64,000 bases of DNA from Cafeteria roenbergensis. Taxonomy: Eukaryota > Sar > Bigyra > Bicosoecida > Cafeteriaceae. Location of the stretch: NCBI GenBank assembly GCA_008330645.1, contig VLTN01000014.1, positions 372,001 to 436,000 of the forward strand. The letters run 5' to 3'. How positions within the stretch are numbered: position 1 is the stretch's first letter; each line of letters starts with the position of its first letter. A program made the position numbers and the translations under genes. A model generated the notes under the pieces. The model searched no databases, was not told the origin of the DNA, and worked only from the letters and a program-made list of their open reading frames with translations. Below are positions 31,258-42,010 of the stretch, one piece after another.

Positions 31258-31591
31258 CGCGCCGCGCGCCTCGACGCGAAGACTCGGACCAGCATGCCCG
31301 AGCCACGCAGCAGCTCGGAGGGCTTGTGCTCAAGGGGCCTGCGCTAGGTTGGTGCTCTGCCAGTCCACGAAACCGCCGTCCCGCAAGTCAGTTGGAGGCC
31401 GAGGCGAGCTCTGCTCGGCGTTGGCCCAGCGCGCGTGCACACGCCCACCCCGCTGCGCGTTTTGCGCCAGCCCGGCTCGAAAAGGCAGACCCGCGCACAC
31501 CGATTAAAGTCGCGCCCGAGCCCCGTCGCTGCTTGCGAGGCCCCAGCCGTCTTTGGAGGCGCGCGCCTGATCTCATTTTGAGGGACACACC
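31258..31591. other. Spacer between the membrane-protein and HSF genes
   Basis: This GC-rich spacer separates two plus-strand genes and probably holds the 3' end of the first and the promoter of the second. No additional gene or RNA was recognised. Confidence 0.4.
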
Positions 31592-34144
31592 ATGGCTTCG
31601 GCAAGCACCGCTCCGGGAGCGACCGCCGCCCCAGCTGCCGCTGAGCCCGCCGTCGGCGACCCTAGGCCGGATCACCGATCCCAAGCAGCCGGGGGAGCCA
31701 GCATACGTGGCGAGGAGGCAGGCGGCCGGGCGAGTCCAGGCTGCGAGCGGGAAAACGAGGCCGAGTCGCTCTCCCGGCGCTCCAGAGGGTGGGGCGATGA
31801 ACACTTGGCCCGCCTTAGGCAAGGCCACCATCCCAGCGCTGGGAGCATGCGCGCGGCCGTGGCTGAGAGGGGGGCTCGGGAGTCCGCGGGCGAGAGCCAG
31901 GCAACGCGCGACTTGCTTGCCTTCCGTCGCCTCCTCGCTGCGCACATGGAGGACCAGATGGTGCTCGCCCGAACCTCGGCGTGGATGCAGGTGCAAGCCT
32001 ACCTGGTCCAGTGGACGCGGGCAGCGGCCGCGGCCGCGGACGCGGCGGAGGCTGCTGCTGCCTCGTTTGGCGGGTCGCTCAGGCAGCGGACCGGTCTCCC
32101 TCCCCCCGTTGCTATGCCAGCGCCTTGGAGCATGCCTGCGCACCTGCAACGCGACACCGGACACCGTTCCCCACTTAAGGATGCGGGGCTCGTTGCCCCC
32201 CCGCCTCTCTCGGCAGCAGGGACCCAGCCCGGCGCGGCGACAACCAAGGACGGCGCCACCTGGTGGACAGAGGCGGGGGGATTCTCGGTCAAGCTGCTCC
32301 AGGCCAAGACAAGAGAGCTCCCGGAGGTCCTTCCGTGCGCAGGTGGCCCTGCTGTCCGGGCAGCGTCGTGGCCTCCCTCGGCGCTTGCCAAGGCCAAAGG
32401 CGAGATCGGAGACGCCTTCCCAGCCGCCTCCAGGTTCCTTCGCAAGCTTTGGGAGCTGGTGGCAGTCGGGCCTCGCACGGTTGTGGAGTTCCTCCCCGAC
32501 GGTGGCTTCGTGGTGAGGGACATGGGGGCGTTTGCCGCCAGCGTCAAAGACGCGTTCAACTCGGAACCAACCTCGTTTTCAAGGCAGATCCACAAGTACG
32601 GCTTACGGCTGAGACGTGTTGCCGTGCAACACGGAGGGCGCGCGAGCCTGAGCAACGCCTGGCGAGCTGGGCGCTCCGGCAGCGCGGCGTGGTGGCACCC
32701 GATGTTCCTGAACCGGCGGCCAGACCTGCTGCCCTTTGTCACGCCGCGCAACCCCAACGGGTACGGGCCAGCGCGGTACATTGGGCCGCCGAGCGGGGGC
32801 GCGGCCAGCATCGGTGGAGCTGGCTACACCAGCGACGGCGGGCGTCTTGCTGCCAGCGAGGGCGCCGCGGGCCTGGAAAGCACCCCGCGGACGCTTGCGG
32901 AGTCCAACCGCCGCGCCGAGTGGGCAGCTCAGACCAAGGCTGCGGCTGCAGGCGTGTGGTCTGGCCAGAGCGGCCGGTTTTATTTTGACGACGACAACGC
33001 GGACGACGCTGACGACCTGGATGACGTGGATGAGGTCGGGGACGACGACGAGCAGTCCAGGCCGCCGCAGGCAAACGACGACGACGATGACGACGATGGC
33101 GGAAGTGCCTCGAGTCGCTTGGGAAGCGGGACGGGTGGAAGCCCGTCAGCCTGCAGGGAAGACTACACCGACGACGGTGACGACGACGTCGCAATTGACG
33201 GCGACGGCGACGACGGGCGACGCTCTGCTCCGTCCCGCCACGTGGAGTCCGCGTGGCAGGGCACCCCAAGAAGTGCGAGCGGCCGCGGCAGCGCGGCTGG
33301 AAGCCAGCGACGAGCATCGAAACGGGGCCGACGCAGCGCCGGATCCGGAGCCGGGCCGGAGAGCCCCACCGCGCGGCCGACGCACGGCGTGACGATGCCA
33401 TGGGACTCCGAGGCGGCCTCCTTTCGGCCGGTGGCAAGGAGCAGCGGCCCGCCGGCAAAGCGCCAGGCGCGGCCGGAAGTGCTGTCGCGCGTGGCGGGCG
33501 GCGGGGCAGCATACGGGCCCTCCGTGCCTGACGCGCGGCGCGGGAAGCAGCACTCGCACGCTAAAGGCGCAGCCTCGCCGGCGCACCCTCCCGAGCTGAC
33601 GGGCCCGCCGTCCCTTCGGCCTGCCACAGCCCCTGTCCCTACGCCCCTGCCCTCCGGCTCTGCTCCCGGCGTGCTGCTTCCGGGTCCGTTCGACGCCGAC
33701 TCCACGGTCCGGCCGGCAGAGCTGCGGAGGCTGCGCAAGGCGACCGAGAAGAGCGCGGACGAGCTCGCAGCGCTCTCCCTGTCCAGCACCCAGCCCCAAT
33801 GGCCGGGTCAGGGCCCGCACACGCCGCAGCAAGGACACTCGCAGCGCGGCGGGGCCACGTCCGGGCTCGTGCCATCGTCGCTGGTGCCTGCCAGCCTCAG
33901 CGCATCCTCGCTCCCCATTGCTACTAGCGACACGCTGTCCCTTCAGTCGGGTCTCGCACCGCCGTCGCTCTTCGGTGGGCTTCCGGCGACCTCCGGGTCT
34001 CTGGGCGCAGCCGCCATGCGTGGCCTGCGATTGCCCTCGGTCGAGCCGCCGACAATCGCTGCCGCAAGCAACGCCGCCGAAGCGCCAGTGGACTGGGCCG
34101 CCCTCCTCCCGCCTGCAGCACCCGCTGCAAGTAAGGGCGACTGA
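31592..34144 (+). CDS. HSF-type DNA-binding domain protein
   Basis: 850 residues from ATG at 31592 (good context, ACCATGG). A heat-shock-factor winged-helix domain spans about residues 278-385: FLRKLWELV, then VVEFLPDGGFVVRDMGAF, the recognition helix SFSRQIHKYGLRLRRV (the place of SSFVRQLNxYGF in classical HSF), and WWHPMFLNRRPDLLPFVTPR. HSFs bind nGAAn elements in the nucleus. The usual hydrophobic coiled-coil trimerisation region right after the domain is not obvious. The rest is low complexity: an acidic run of mostly Asp (about residues 467-502) and a long Ser/Pro/Gly-rich tail, probably activation or disordered regions. The helix has Ser-Arg-Gln-Ile-His instead of Val-Arg-Gln-Leu-Asn, so target specificity may differ. 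Single exon. Confidence 0.85.
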   Translation: MASASTAPGATAAPAAAEPAVGDPRPDHRSQAAGGASIRGEEAGGRASPGCERENEAESLSRRSRGWGDEHLARLRQGHHPSAGSMRAAVAERGARESAGESQATRDLLAFRRLLAAHMEDQMVLARTSAWMQVQAYLVQWTRAAAAAADAAEAAAASFGGSLRQRTGLPPPVAMPAPWSMPAHLQRDTGHRSPLKDAGLVAPPPLSAAGTQPGAATTKDGATWWTEAGGFSVKLLQAKTRELPEVLPCAGGPAVRAASWPPSALAKAKGEIGDAFPAASRFLRKLWELVAVGPRTVVEFLPDGGFVVRDMGAFAASVKDAFNSEPTSFSRQIHKYGLRLRRVAVQHGGRASLSNAWRAGRSGSAAWWHPMFLNRRPDLLPFVTPRNPNGYGPARYIGPPSGGAASIGGAGYTSDGGRLAASEGAAGLESTPRTLAESNRRAEWAAQTKAAAAGVWSGQSGRFYFDDDNADDADDLDDVDEVGDDDEQSRPPQANDDDDDDDGGSASSRLGSGTGGSPSACREDYTDDGDDDVAIDGDGDDGRRSAPSRHVESAWQGTPRSASGRGSAAGSQRRASKRGRRSAGSGAGPESPTARPTHGVTMPWDSEAASFRPVARSSGPPAKRQARPEVLSRVAGGGAAYGPSVPDARRGKQHSHAKGAASPAHPPELTGPPSLRPATAPVPTPLPSGSAPGVLLPGPFDADSTVRPAELRRLRKATEKSADELAALSLSSTQPQWPGQGPHTPQQGHSQRGGATSGLVPSSLVPASLSASSLPIATSDTLSLQSGLAPPSLFGGLPATSGSLGAAAMRGLRLPSVEPPTIAAASNAAEAPVDWAALLPPAAPAASKGD

Positions 34145-34343
34145 AAGTGGTCCGCGTGTGGAGTGGGCGCGAGGCGCGGCTGCGTGACAGCAAGGCCAGG
34201 TGAACGAACCGCTGGAATGCACGCTGCGCGGCCCGCCCGCACTGGCCACATGCACGCAAACACTCTCGCGCAGCTCCCTGGCCCGCTGCAGTCGCAGCAG
34301 CACGCGCGGGCCGCGGCCTACTTGCCGAGGGAGCCACAGCAGC

Positions 34344-35270
34344 TCACTCCTCCGCTGCCTTGGTCAGCTTCGAGTAAGCGCCGATGCCTGCGAAGCCAAC
34401 CACGGTCGATGAAATCCAAAACCAAAAGCCCGCCTCCTTGATCGAGCTGGTGTGCAGCAGCACAAGGGGAAGCCCGAGGAAGCAGGAGAGGATCACGCCG
34501 AGAACACATCCGCCCATGTTCATCCAGGCCCTGCGGGGCGCAGCTCAGCGGGGTTGGGAGCAGATGGGGGCAGGGTCAGCCGCGGAGGTCGCTACAGCGC
34601 GCCCCGGTGCGCTGGGGGCCATTGCGTCGAGCGCGGCGGGCAAGCGTGGCTCACAGCTGTCGTTCGTCCTCAGTGGTCATGTCGGGGGACGCCCTGCGAG
34701 CCGAAGCCCAGCCCAGCCGACTCGAGCAAAGGAGGACGCACAGCAAAAGCTGGTCAAAAGTGCACCACACGCACAGGCGCGCCCAGGTCCGCCGCGCTGC
34801 CGCGGGGCGCTTGCCGCCGCTCTCCAGCAAACGCCGGTTTGCCGGCCCCCAGCCTCGAGCGAAATCGTCGGGCCTCTGCATCGCTGCGACGGGGGCAGCG
34901 GGCCGGGCTCACCAGTTCATCACAACAACCGCAATGGGCGCTCCAAAGAGGGGCACAACTGCGCGGGGAAGGCAGCGGGGAGGGCGGCGGGCAGCCAGGT
35001 TTGCGCGGGTGCAGCACGTCGCCGTTTCTGGGAAAGCCGCCGGGCGCTGGGCCAGGCGCGCTTGGACCAAGGCCAGCGCGGCCAGGTTGCGCCGCGGGAA
35101 CCACCGGAATCGCAGGGTCGGGCCACGGCGCAGCCGCGAGCGCGCTCACGCTGAATCATGGTGATCCAGTTGTTGTCAATGATGGAGCCCGCAAAGAGCA
35201 GAATGAGGGCAATGCCGATGGACAGCGCAAGGACGACGGTGCCGAGCACCTGCCGGTTCAGTCCACACAT
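34344..35270 (-). CDS. VPS55/LEPROT-like four-span membrane protein, three exons
   Basis: Exons (minus): 35270-35150, 34958-34913 and 34530-34344, with GTGAGC donors and GCAG acceptors; phases 1 and 2 join cleanly. The 117-residue product begins MCGLNRQVLGTVVLALS and has about four hydrophobic segments: VLGTVVLALSIGIALILLFA, VPLFGAPIAVVVMNW, GCVLGVILSCFLGLPLVLLH and FWFWISSTVVGFAGIGAY. Size, segment spacing, the L-x-P-L-F-x-x-P-I pattern and the GLPLVLLH element resemble VPS55/leptin-receptor-overlapping-transcript proteins, which act in endosome-to-vacuole trafficking. The middle exon is only 46 bp, too short to be found as an open frame. The gene lies head-to-tail behind POLR3B. Family call is moderate; the gene structure is more secure. 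Confidence 0.6.
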
Positions 35271-35654
35271 GGCAAAGCTAGCAAGACGCTGGTCCGGAGC
35301 AGACGACGCTCCCGGGGTGGAACTGTGCCGGAGGCAGCATTGGCGAGTTTGGCAAGGCGAGCTGGCAGAGCCTGCGGCCGCGACTGCCCCGCGTGAGTGG
35401 TGCGCGAGGCCAGCCCCAACGATGTCGGTGCAGGTGGGGTCGAGCAACCCCAACCGCAATGCTGAGGGCGATGCGCACTCTGCATAGCCGGCGAGGGCGC
35501 ACGCAAGCAACCGTCTCGACAATCACTCTGCCAGACCCGGCAATCACGCGCGCTGCCACGGCGAGAATCGGCCTCGCGCTCCTCACATCCGGCCAGCCCA
35601 GCCGGCCGGGCAAGGCAGCCGACTGCGGGCCGCCCTGAGCTGCCACGGCTCCTC
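35271..35654. other. Spacer between POLR3B stop and VPS55-like start
   Basis: 384 bases holding the probable 3' flank of POLR3B and promoter of the VPS55-like gene. A minus-strand frame is open across part of it but looks non-coding. No RNA gene was seen. Confidence 0.4.
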
Positions 35655-38600
35655 TCAGAGCGGCTCCAGGGTCAACCTGGGGCAGATATTCATGGCCTGC
35701 AGCTCTTGGAAGAGGAGCTTGCAGGCGTAGGGCATCCGAACCTTGCGCACGTGCCGCCCGCTGCGGCAGAACTGGCACCACCCTCCGTAGGACAGCAAGC
35801 CGCCACACTCCGTGGAGGTGCAAACCTCGGCCTGGAACTCGTCGGATGAGATCATGAGGCGCTCGAGCAACAGCATGCTGGCACCGTAGCCGATGAGGCA
35901 GTCGCGCTCCATCTCGCCGAGGCGCAGGCCGCCGTCTCGCGAGCGGCCTTCCGTTGGCTGGCGCGTGAGGACGGCCCGCGGGCCCCGCGCTCGGGCGTGC
36001 ATCTTGTCCATGACCATGTGCTTGAGCTTCTGGTAGTAGATGGGGCCGAAGAAGACGTATCCCTTGAGGGGCTCGCCGGTGATGCCGCTCGTGAGCACCT
36101 CCTTGCCGGCGTAGTGGTAGCCAGCGCGCACCAGGGCAGCCGAGATGTCCACGACGCGGTCTCCGCCAAAGGCCGTGCCGTACCGGCGCTTGCCGTCCTG
36201 CAGGCCAGCCTTGCCCGCGATGAGCTCGATCATCTTTCCCACCGTCATGCGCGAGGGGAACCCGTGCGGGTTCATGATCATGTCCGGGCACACGCCCTCG
36301 TCGGTGAAGGGCAGGTCTGTCTGGGGCACGATGAGGCCGCAGACGCCCTTCTGGCCGTGCCGGGAGCTGAACTTGTCTCCCAGCTCCGGGCGGCGCACTT
36401 GCCGCATCAGCACCTTGATAAGCGTCGTGTCGGCGGTGGTCGAGGAAAGCATTACGCGGTCGACGAACCCCTTCTCCGCGCCCTTGTAAGACAGCGGGGC
36501 GGGCTTGTAGCCGTCGGGAGGCAGGTCCGGGTTGTCGAAGTGATCTGTGGTGTTGGCAGGCATCTGCTTGTTGACCAGCACCCCGCCCGGCTTGACGTCC
36601 TCGCCCACCATGGGCAGGCCGTCCTCGTCGATGGCGGAGAGGCGCTCCACCTGGCGGCGCGTGGAGGCGGGCATGTCCGCGGGGAGGTCGTCCTCGAGGG
36701 GCTTGCCGACGATGCGGTCGTAGGTCTGGTTGGGGTACTTGCGAATGGTGGTCATGAACTTCTTCATCACCAGGCAGCGCCCGTAGCCGCGGTCCAGGGA
36801 GGCCTTGTTGAGCACGATGGCGTCCTCGATGTCGTAGCCGCTGTAGCTCATGACCGAAATGATGGCGTTCTGGCCGGCTGGGATCTCGTCGAAGCCGATC
36901 ATGTCGATGACGCGCGTCCGCACCATTGGCTTCTGCGGGTACACCATGAGGTAGAGCACGGTGTCGATGCGCTCGAACTGGTTGCGGGCGATGGTGCCCA
37001 TGGCCTGCTTGCCCATGGCACACTGGTAGGTGTTGCGCGGGGACTGGTTGTGGTGCGGGTACGGGATGAGGCCGGCAACGACGCCGAGGATGGTCACCGG
37101 GTCGATCTCAAGGTGGGTTGTGGCGCGCGTGATGTCCGCCTCGCGCAGCGCAATGAGGCAGTTGTTCTCCTCGTTGACATCGAGGTACTCGAGCACGCCC
37201 GTGGACAACAGGGAGTTGAAGTCCACGAGGCCGGCCGCCAGGTCGCGCATGTGCCTGGCGGTGAGACGCGGCTGGCCCTGCTCCACCACCACGACGGGCC
37301 GGCAGATGCGACCGCCATCCGAGGCAATGTTGACGGCGCGAAGGCCGTCGTGCACGTACACGGACACGAATTCGCCCAGAATTCCCGCGCGGCGGAAAAT
37401 TCGGAATGCCTTGGCAAAGTCGTAGGGCCGCCTGTGCGCGCCCAGGAGGAGGCCATTGAGGAACACCAAGTAGGCTCCGCCGTGCAGCTCCTCGCCGCAC
37501 AGGCACTCGGCGTCCTCAACGCCCATGTCGAAGCAGAGGCGGCGCACGGGCTCGGGGTCGCGGTCCGACGTGACGTGCGCGAGCAGGGCGAGGTTCTTGA
37601 CCAGACCGCAGGCCTCGCCTTCGGGGGTGTCTGAGGGGCAGAGCATGCCCCACTGGCTGGGCTGCAGGGCGCGGGGGCCGGACACCTTGCGCGTTTTCTC
37701 GAACTGGGAGGTGACTCGCGTCATCATGCCGAGGGCGGAGATGTAGGAGAGGCGCGAGAGCTGCTGGGTGACGCCGGCGCGCTCCATGCGGAAGCGCTTG
37801 AGAGTCCAGTTGCCGGTGGAGAGGGCCTGGGTCATCCCCATGGTGATTGTGTCGGTGCGAACGCTGTTGATCACGTCAAAGGCGGCGGCCCGGTTGGGCT
37901 TCGAGAGCACGGCGTCGGCGGCGCGGCGAAGGTCCGAGTTGAACCGCTTGAAGAGGTCTTCGAAGAGCAGGCTGAGCAGCTGGCCGGCGAGCTCGAGGCG
38001 CTTGTTGCCGTAGTAGTCCTTGTCGTCCAGGTCCGAGCGGCCCAGCTGGGTGAGCAGGACGCGGCGCACCATCAGGGCGAGGTAGATGCGCTTGGAGCGG
38101 AATGCGTCGCCCTCGGTGGGAACGTGGGAGAGGACCACCGTTGACAGCACGTTGAGTGCCTCGTCGCGCCGCGAGTAGGACGAGGCAGAGGGGCCGCCCT
38201 GCATTCCCACCAGCGCCGAGGAGGCGCGGCGCGCGCGGATGCGCGCGCCAATGTACTCAAGGGCCTGCGCCTGCGTGAGGATGCCGAGCTCCAGCGTCTC
38301 CTCGAGGGACGGCGCGAGCGCGTCCTGAAGCTCGGGCTCCGAGCCCACGAGCTGCACGATCTCCTGGTCTGAGGTGACGCCCATGGCGCGCAGAACGGCC
38401 ACAACAGGGACGTCGTCGCCAATGGTGTTGTGCTTGAGGTGGATGCGGCCGTGCTTGGTGGTGATCACGGTGCGAGACTTGCGCTCGTGGGTGGAGGAGG
38501 TGACCGACGCTGACACCGCGCCCTTGGGGTCGAGCTCCACGATGATGCGGTTCTTGGAAAGCTGCTCCTGCGTGAGGATGACCTTCTCGCAGCCCTTGAC

Positions 38601-39540
38601 CACAAAGTACCCTCCCGGGTCGTACGGGCACTCCTGCAGCGGGGCCAGCTCCGCGTCGCTCTTGCCGCGCAGGACGCACCGACAGGAGCGCAGCATCACG
38701 GGCACGCGGCCAATGAGCACGCCGTTGTGGCGCACGATCTGCCTGCCACGGGTGTAGCGCACGTTGACGCGGATCGGCGCAGAGTAGGTCAGGTCGCGCA
38801 AGCGGCACTCGTGCGGGGTCACGTCCGACTCCATCAGGTCCTGCTCGATGGACGGCCGGCCCACGCTCACGCCCGTGTACTCAAGGAAGAACCTCGGGTC
38901 CGCCTGCGGGCGGGGGACGAAATTTCGGGCCAGGGGCAGGGTTGAGCAGGCAGCGGCGCCTTGGCTTTCCGTGCCGCTCGCACGGTGCTGGCGACGTGCG
39001 ACCCCACAGGCGGCGCCAGCCAAAGCAGGCGGGCCACACGGATGCAAATCACCAAGCGACCACAGGCATGCGACGCGGGCGCCCAGGCGCGGTGGCGCGA
39101 ATGTTGCCGCCAAATGGGCCGCCTCACCTCGGACCGAATCATGCTGTTCGCCTTGATAATCTGCTCCAGCTCCTCCTCAATGAAGTGGTCGTACGACTCG
39201 ACGTGCTGGCGAACCAGCCCGCGCACCTGCGGGGGCGGGGGCGGGGGCGGGAGCGCGGCAGGGCAGGGCGAGGGGTCGGCGCTCGAGCGCTCCCGGGCGA
39301 AGGGCAGCCACTGCAATCGCTCCCGGCGAGCCGTGCGGCGCTGCGAGGACGCCCGCTGGGCCCAGCTCTCACCGCGAGGAATGCGGGGAGCAGCTTCCAC
39401 TTGTCCTCCAGGGTCGCAACCGGCCTGGCGAGCACCGAGGCGTCCTCGTCGGCAAACGCCCGCGCGGCCTCGGCAGCCCGCTTTGGGTCGACGCCTTCCC
39501 CCGCCGGGTCTGCCACGGCCGCCGCGGCCGCCGCTGCCAT
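35655..39540 (-). CDS. POLR3B: RNA polymerase III second-largest subunit (RPC2/POLR3B)
   Basis: This catalytic-core subunit of nuclear RNA polymerase III transcribes tRNA, 5S and other small RNAs. Exons (minus): 39540-39373, 39226-39128 and 38903-35655, both introns phase 0 (146 and 224 bp), product 1171 residues (human about 1133). It is RPC2 rather than RPB2 or RPA2 by the N-terminus ([11 protein letters not shown], then [16 protein letters not shown]), by SPHECRLRD-like [16 protein letters not shown], and by near-identity through the core. Seen motifs: [75 protein letters not shown] with the metal-near Glu-Asp, [15 protein letters not shown], and the C-terminal zinc-finger/clamp region ending near [20 protein letters not shown]. 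In that finger only the later CxxC-type pair (WCQFCRSG) and CTSTECGG are visible. The Ala-rich start is poorly conserved, but the ATG precedes the conserved part directly. Confidence 0.97.
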
Positions 39541-39885
39541 GGGACCCCTCCCGCCTGAGTTGTGCTCCTGGAGCACAGGCAGGCGCTGCGAGTTCCGGGG
39601 CGCAGCGGTGACTGTCCCCCGCCCCGCCGTGCCAAGGCCGCCCGTGGCCTGCAAAACGCGGCTCTGCCGCTCCGCTGGCCGGCAACTCGGGGCCGCTCCG
39701 CTGTGGCGGCCCGGCCAGCTGTGGCGAGAGCGGCCGCTCCCGTACACGCGCAGCGTGTGGTACGCGTGTGGTGATGGCCCGCTCGCGGGACGCAGAGCCG
39801 AGCACCGCAGCCGCATCGGAGAGTGCGCCGGACGCTTGCCATTTCGCCCACCGCACACAAAAGTTGAAATCACAAAAGGACGCAG
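39541..39885. other. Spacer between kinase stop and POLR3B start
   Basis: 345 bases between two minus-strand genes, likely the POLR3B promoter plus the kinase 3' flank. Nothing else recognised. Confidence 0.4.
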
Positions 39886-41789
39886 TCACCCAAAGGAGGG
39901 AACGTAGTCAAAGTCGTCGTCGTCGTCGCCGCCGCCGCCGTCGCCGCCGGCGCCGGCGTTTTCGCCGCCGCTGCCGCTGTCCGCGGGCCGACGAGGGGCC
40001 TGGCTGTCGGCGCCGCTGGTGCGGGCCTTCCTGGCAGACGGTTTGCGCGGACCGCCGAGGATAGACCCAAGGGTGCTCCCCAGCGGCACGGCACTGGCCC
40101 GTCTGGCCTCGGATGCCGGCTTGGGGCCCGTCTGCACCGCGGCGGCGGCGAGGCCCAGCCCCTTCCTCCGGCTGCCGCGCGTCGAGTCGTCGCCGGGAGC
40201 TGACGCGCCCCGCGCAGCCATTGCGGGGGCGGCGCCCGGCGACGGAAGGCCATTGCGCGGCGATGCCGCGGCCGCCCCAGCCCCAGTGGCGACACCAGGC
40301 CCGGCCGAAGCGGCGCCCGCCGAGGAGGGCCCGTCAGCGAAGTCCTCGTCGGTGTCGCTGCCGCTGCCGGGGCCAGCCCCCGCACCGCCGCTGAGGCTTC
40401 CCGCGGCTCCTCCGGCCGGGCCCCGCTTGCCGCCACCGCCGCCCTCGCGAGAGGCAGTCGAAGCAGCAGCAGCAGCAGTTGCGGCGGCGGCGGCGGCCAG
40501 GCCCTCCAGCCGCGTCTGTTCGTCCTCAGCCGCGCGGCGCCTGAGCGCGTCTCCGGCCTGGTCGTCGGTCCGTGACGGCGGGCGGCCCGGCAGGATTGGC
40601 TCTGCCGAACCGGAGGCGAAGAACGGAAGGGCAAGGCACTGGCGGGCCGTGGGCCGCGCGGCGGGGTCCCACTGCACCATGGCCGCCACTGCGGCGACGA
40701 GGTCGGCCGGCGTGCCCGCCGGAAGGAGGCGAGCGACGCCGGCGCCGCTGCCGGCCGAGGAGGGGAGCGGGACCCCCGCCGCGGCCGCGATGCGCGGCGC
40801 GTCTGGCCAGGACGTCTGCGGCGCGCCCAGCGTGGCAGCGATCTTGAAGAGCTGGTTGCTCGGCGAGTCGCCGGGGAAGACGGGGCGGCCGGTGAGCGCC
40901 TCCGCGAGGAGCACGCCGCACGCCCAGACGTCGACCGCGCCGGTGTACCGCGCCGCGCCGAGCAGGAGCTCAGGGGCGCGGTACCAGCGGGTGGCCACGT
41001 ATGCAGTCCAGTCCGCTCGCCGCGCCTTGGCCGAGCGCACGTCCTTCGCCTGGCCAAAGTCCACGAGCTTGGCCGCGCAGCCGCTGGGGGACCCAGGGCC
41101 AGCGAGCATCACGTTCTCGGGCTTGAGGTCCCGGTGCAGCACGCCGGCCTCGTGGATCGCGCTCAGGCCGCTGAGAAGCTCGCGGCCGAGCCAGCGAATG
41201 TGCTCGGGGCGGGGCCGCTGCGCTCGCAAGTGCATCGCCTCGAGCGACTCGAACAGGTCGGCCTCGAGCAGCTCTGATACAAGCAGCACAGACGACTTGC
41301 CAGCGCTGGCCGAGTCGCCGACCACGACAAGGCGGTGCAGCCGCAGCACGTTTCGGTGCTGCACCTTGCGCAGCGCCGCAATTTCCGGCTGCCGCACGCA
41401 CTCCGCCCAGCTGCGGCGCGACGCAAGGAAGGAGACAACACGGCGGAACATCGGCAACGGATGGCTCGGCTGCTGGCGCGCCCGGTCCCGTCCAGCGCGG
41501 GGCACGCACACGACAAGACGGTCGAGGCAAAGCAAACAGCCACCAAAGACATGCGCCTTCGCCTGGCCGGAAACGCGCTGCTGTTGGGGCGCCACCCCAT
41601 CCGTTCCTCGAAACCTCGCCCACACTCATGTGCATGGCGCTCTGGGCCGCCGGCTGCCCAGTTGCCTAACCTTGCCGGCGCGTCCTTGAGTTGCTTGACC
41701 GCAAACCTGGTCCCGGCGCGGTCCTGCGCCTCAAACACAACCGCGTACGACCCTTCCCCCAGCTTCTTTAGCAGCCTGAGGTCGTCCAT
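39886..41789 (-). CDS. RCK-family (MAK/ICK/MOK-like) Ser/Thr protein kinase
   Basis: Exons (minus): 41789-41671 and 41410-39886, phase-2 intron of 260 bp with GTTAGG donor; 547 residues. The kinase domain is N-terminal: LGEGSYAVVFEA glycine loop, FAVKQLK with the ATP lysine (Lys32), SWAECVRQPEIAALRKVQH (the SWxEC...E...L helix typical of MAK/ICK/MOK), HRDLKPENVML catalytic loop, DFGQAK, then TAYVATRWYRAPELLLG and GRPVFPGDSPSNQLFKIAATLG. Members of this family control cilium length and intraflagellar transport. The activation motif reads Thr-Ala-Tyr; MAK and ICK have Thr-Asp-Tyr and MOK Thr-Glu-Tyr. The C-terminal 230 residues are Ala/Gly/Ser rich and disordered, ending in an acidic DDDDDFDYVPSFG. 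The start codon lies three codons before the first kinase strand. The gene is head to head with the SLC19-like gene. Confidence 0.85.
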
Positions 41790-42010
41790 GGGGGTTTCCT
41801 CCCCCGCCGGCCCTCGGCGCGAAAGCCGCGCCTGCCGGCAGGGCACCAACGTGCGTGGCACGCCGCGAGCGTCGGAGGCTGCTCTGCCAGTCCCGCCCGG
41901 CGACAGCCTGGCCGGCCTCAGCACCCCCGGCGAAGTGTTGCGGGCAGCCAGTGCCGCTGGCCGAGCGGGGCACACACCCTGTGCCAGCCTCCGGGGCTGC
42001 GCGGCCTGCC
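41790..42010. promoter_or_regulatory. Bidirectional promoter region, kinase / SLC19-like carrier
   Basis: 221 bases between two divergent start codons must hold both promoters unless the SLC19-like gene starts at an earlier in-frame codon. No TATA box is visible. Inference from layout. Confidence 0.45.

Noticed and set aside
35997-37634. Plus-strand frame of 545 residues antisense to POLR3B
   Set aside because: GC-rich shadow (Val/His/Gly/Asp-rich). The opposite strand is nearly identical to POLR3B throughout.
40019-41689. Plus-strand frame of 556 residues antisense to the RCK kinase
   Set aside because: Runs through the kinase intron and exons without motifs; shadow.
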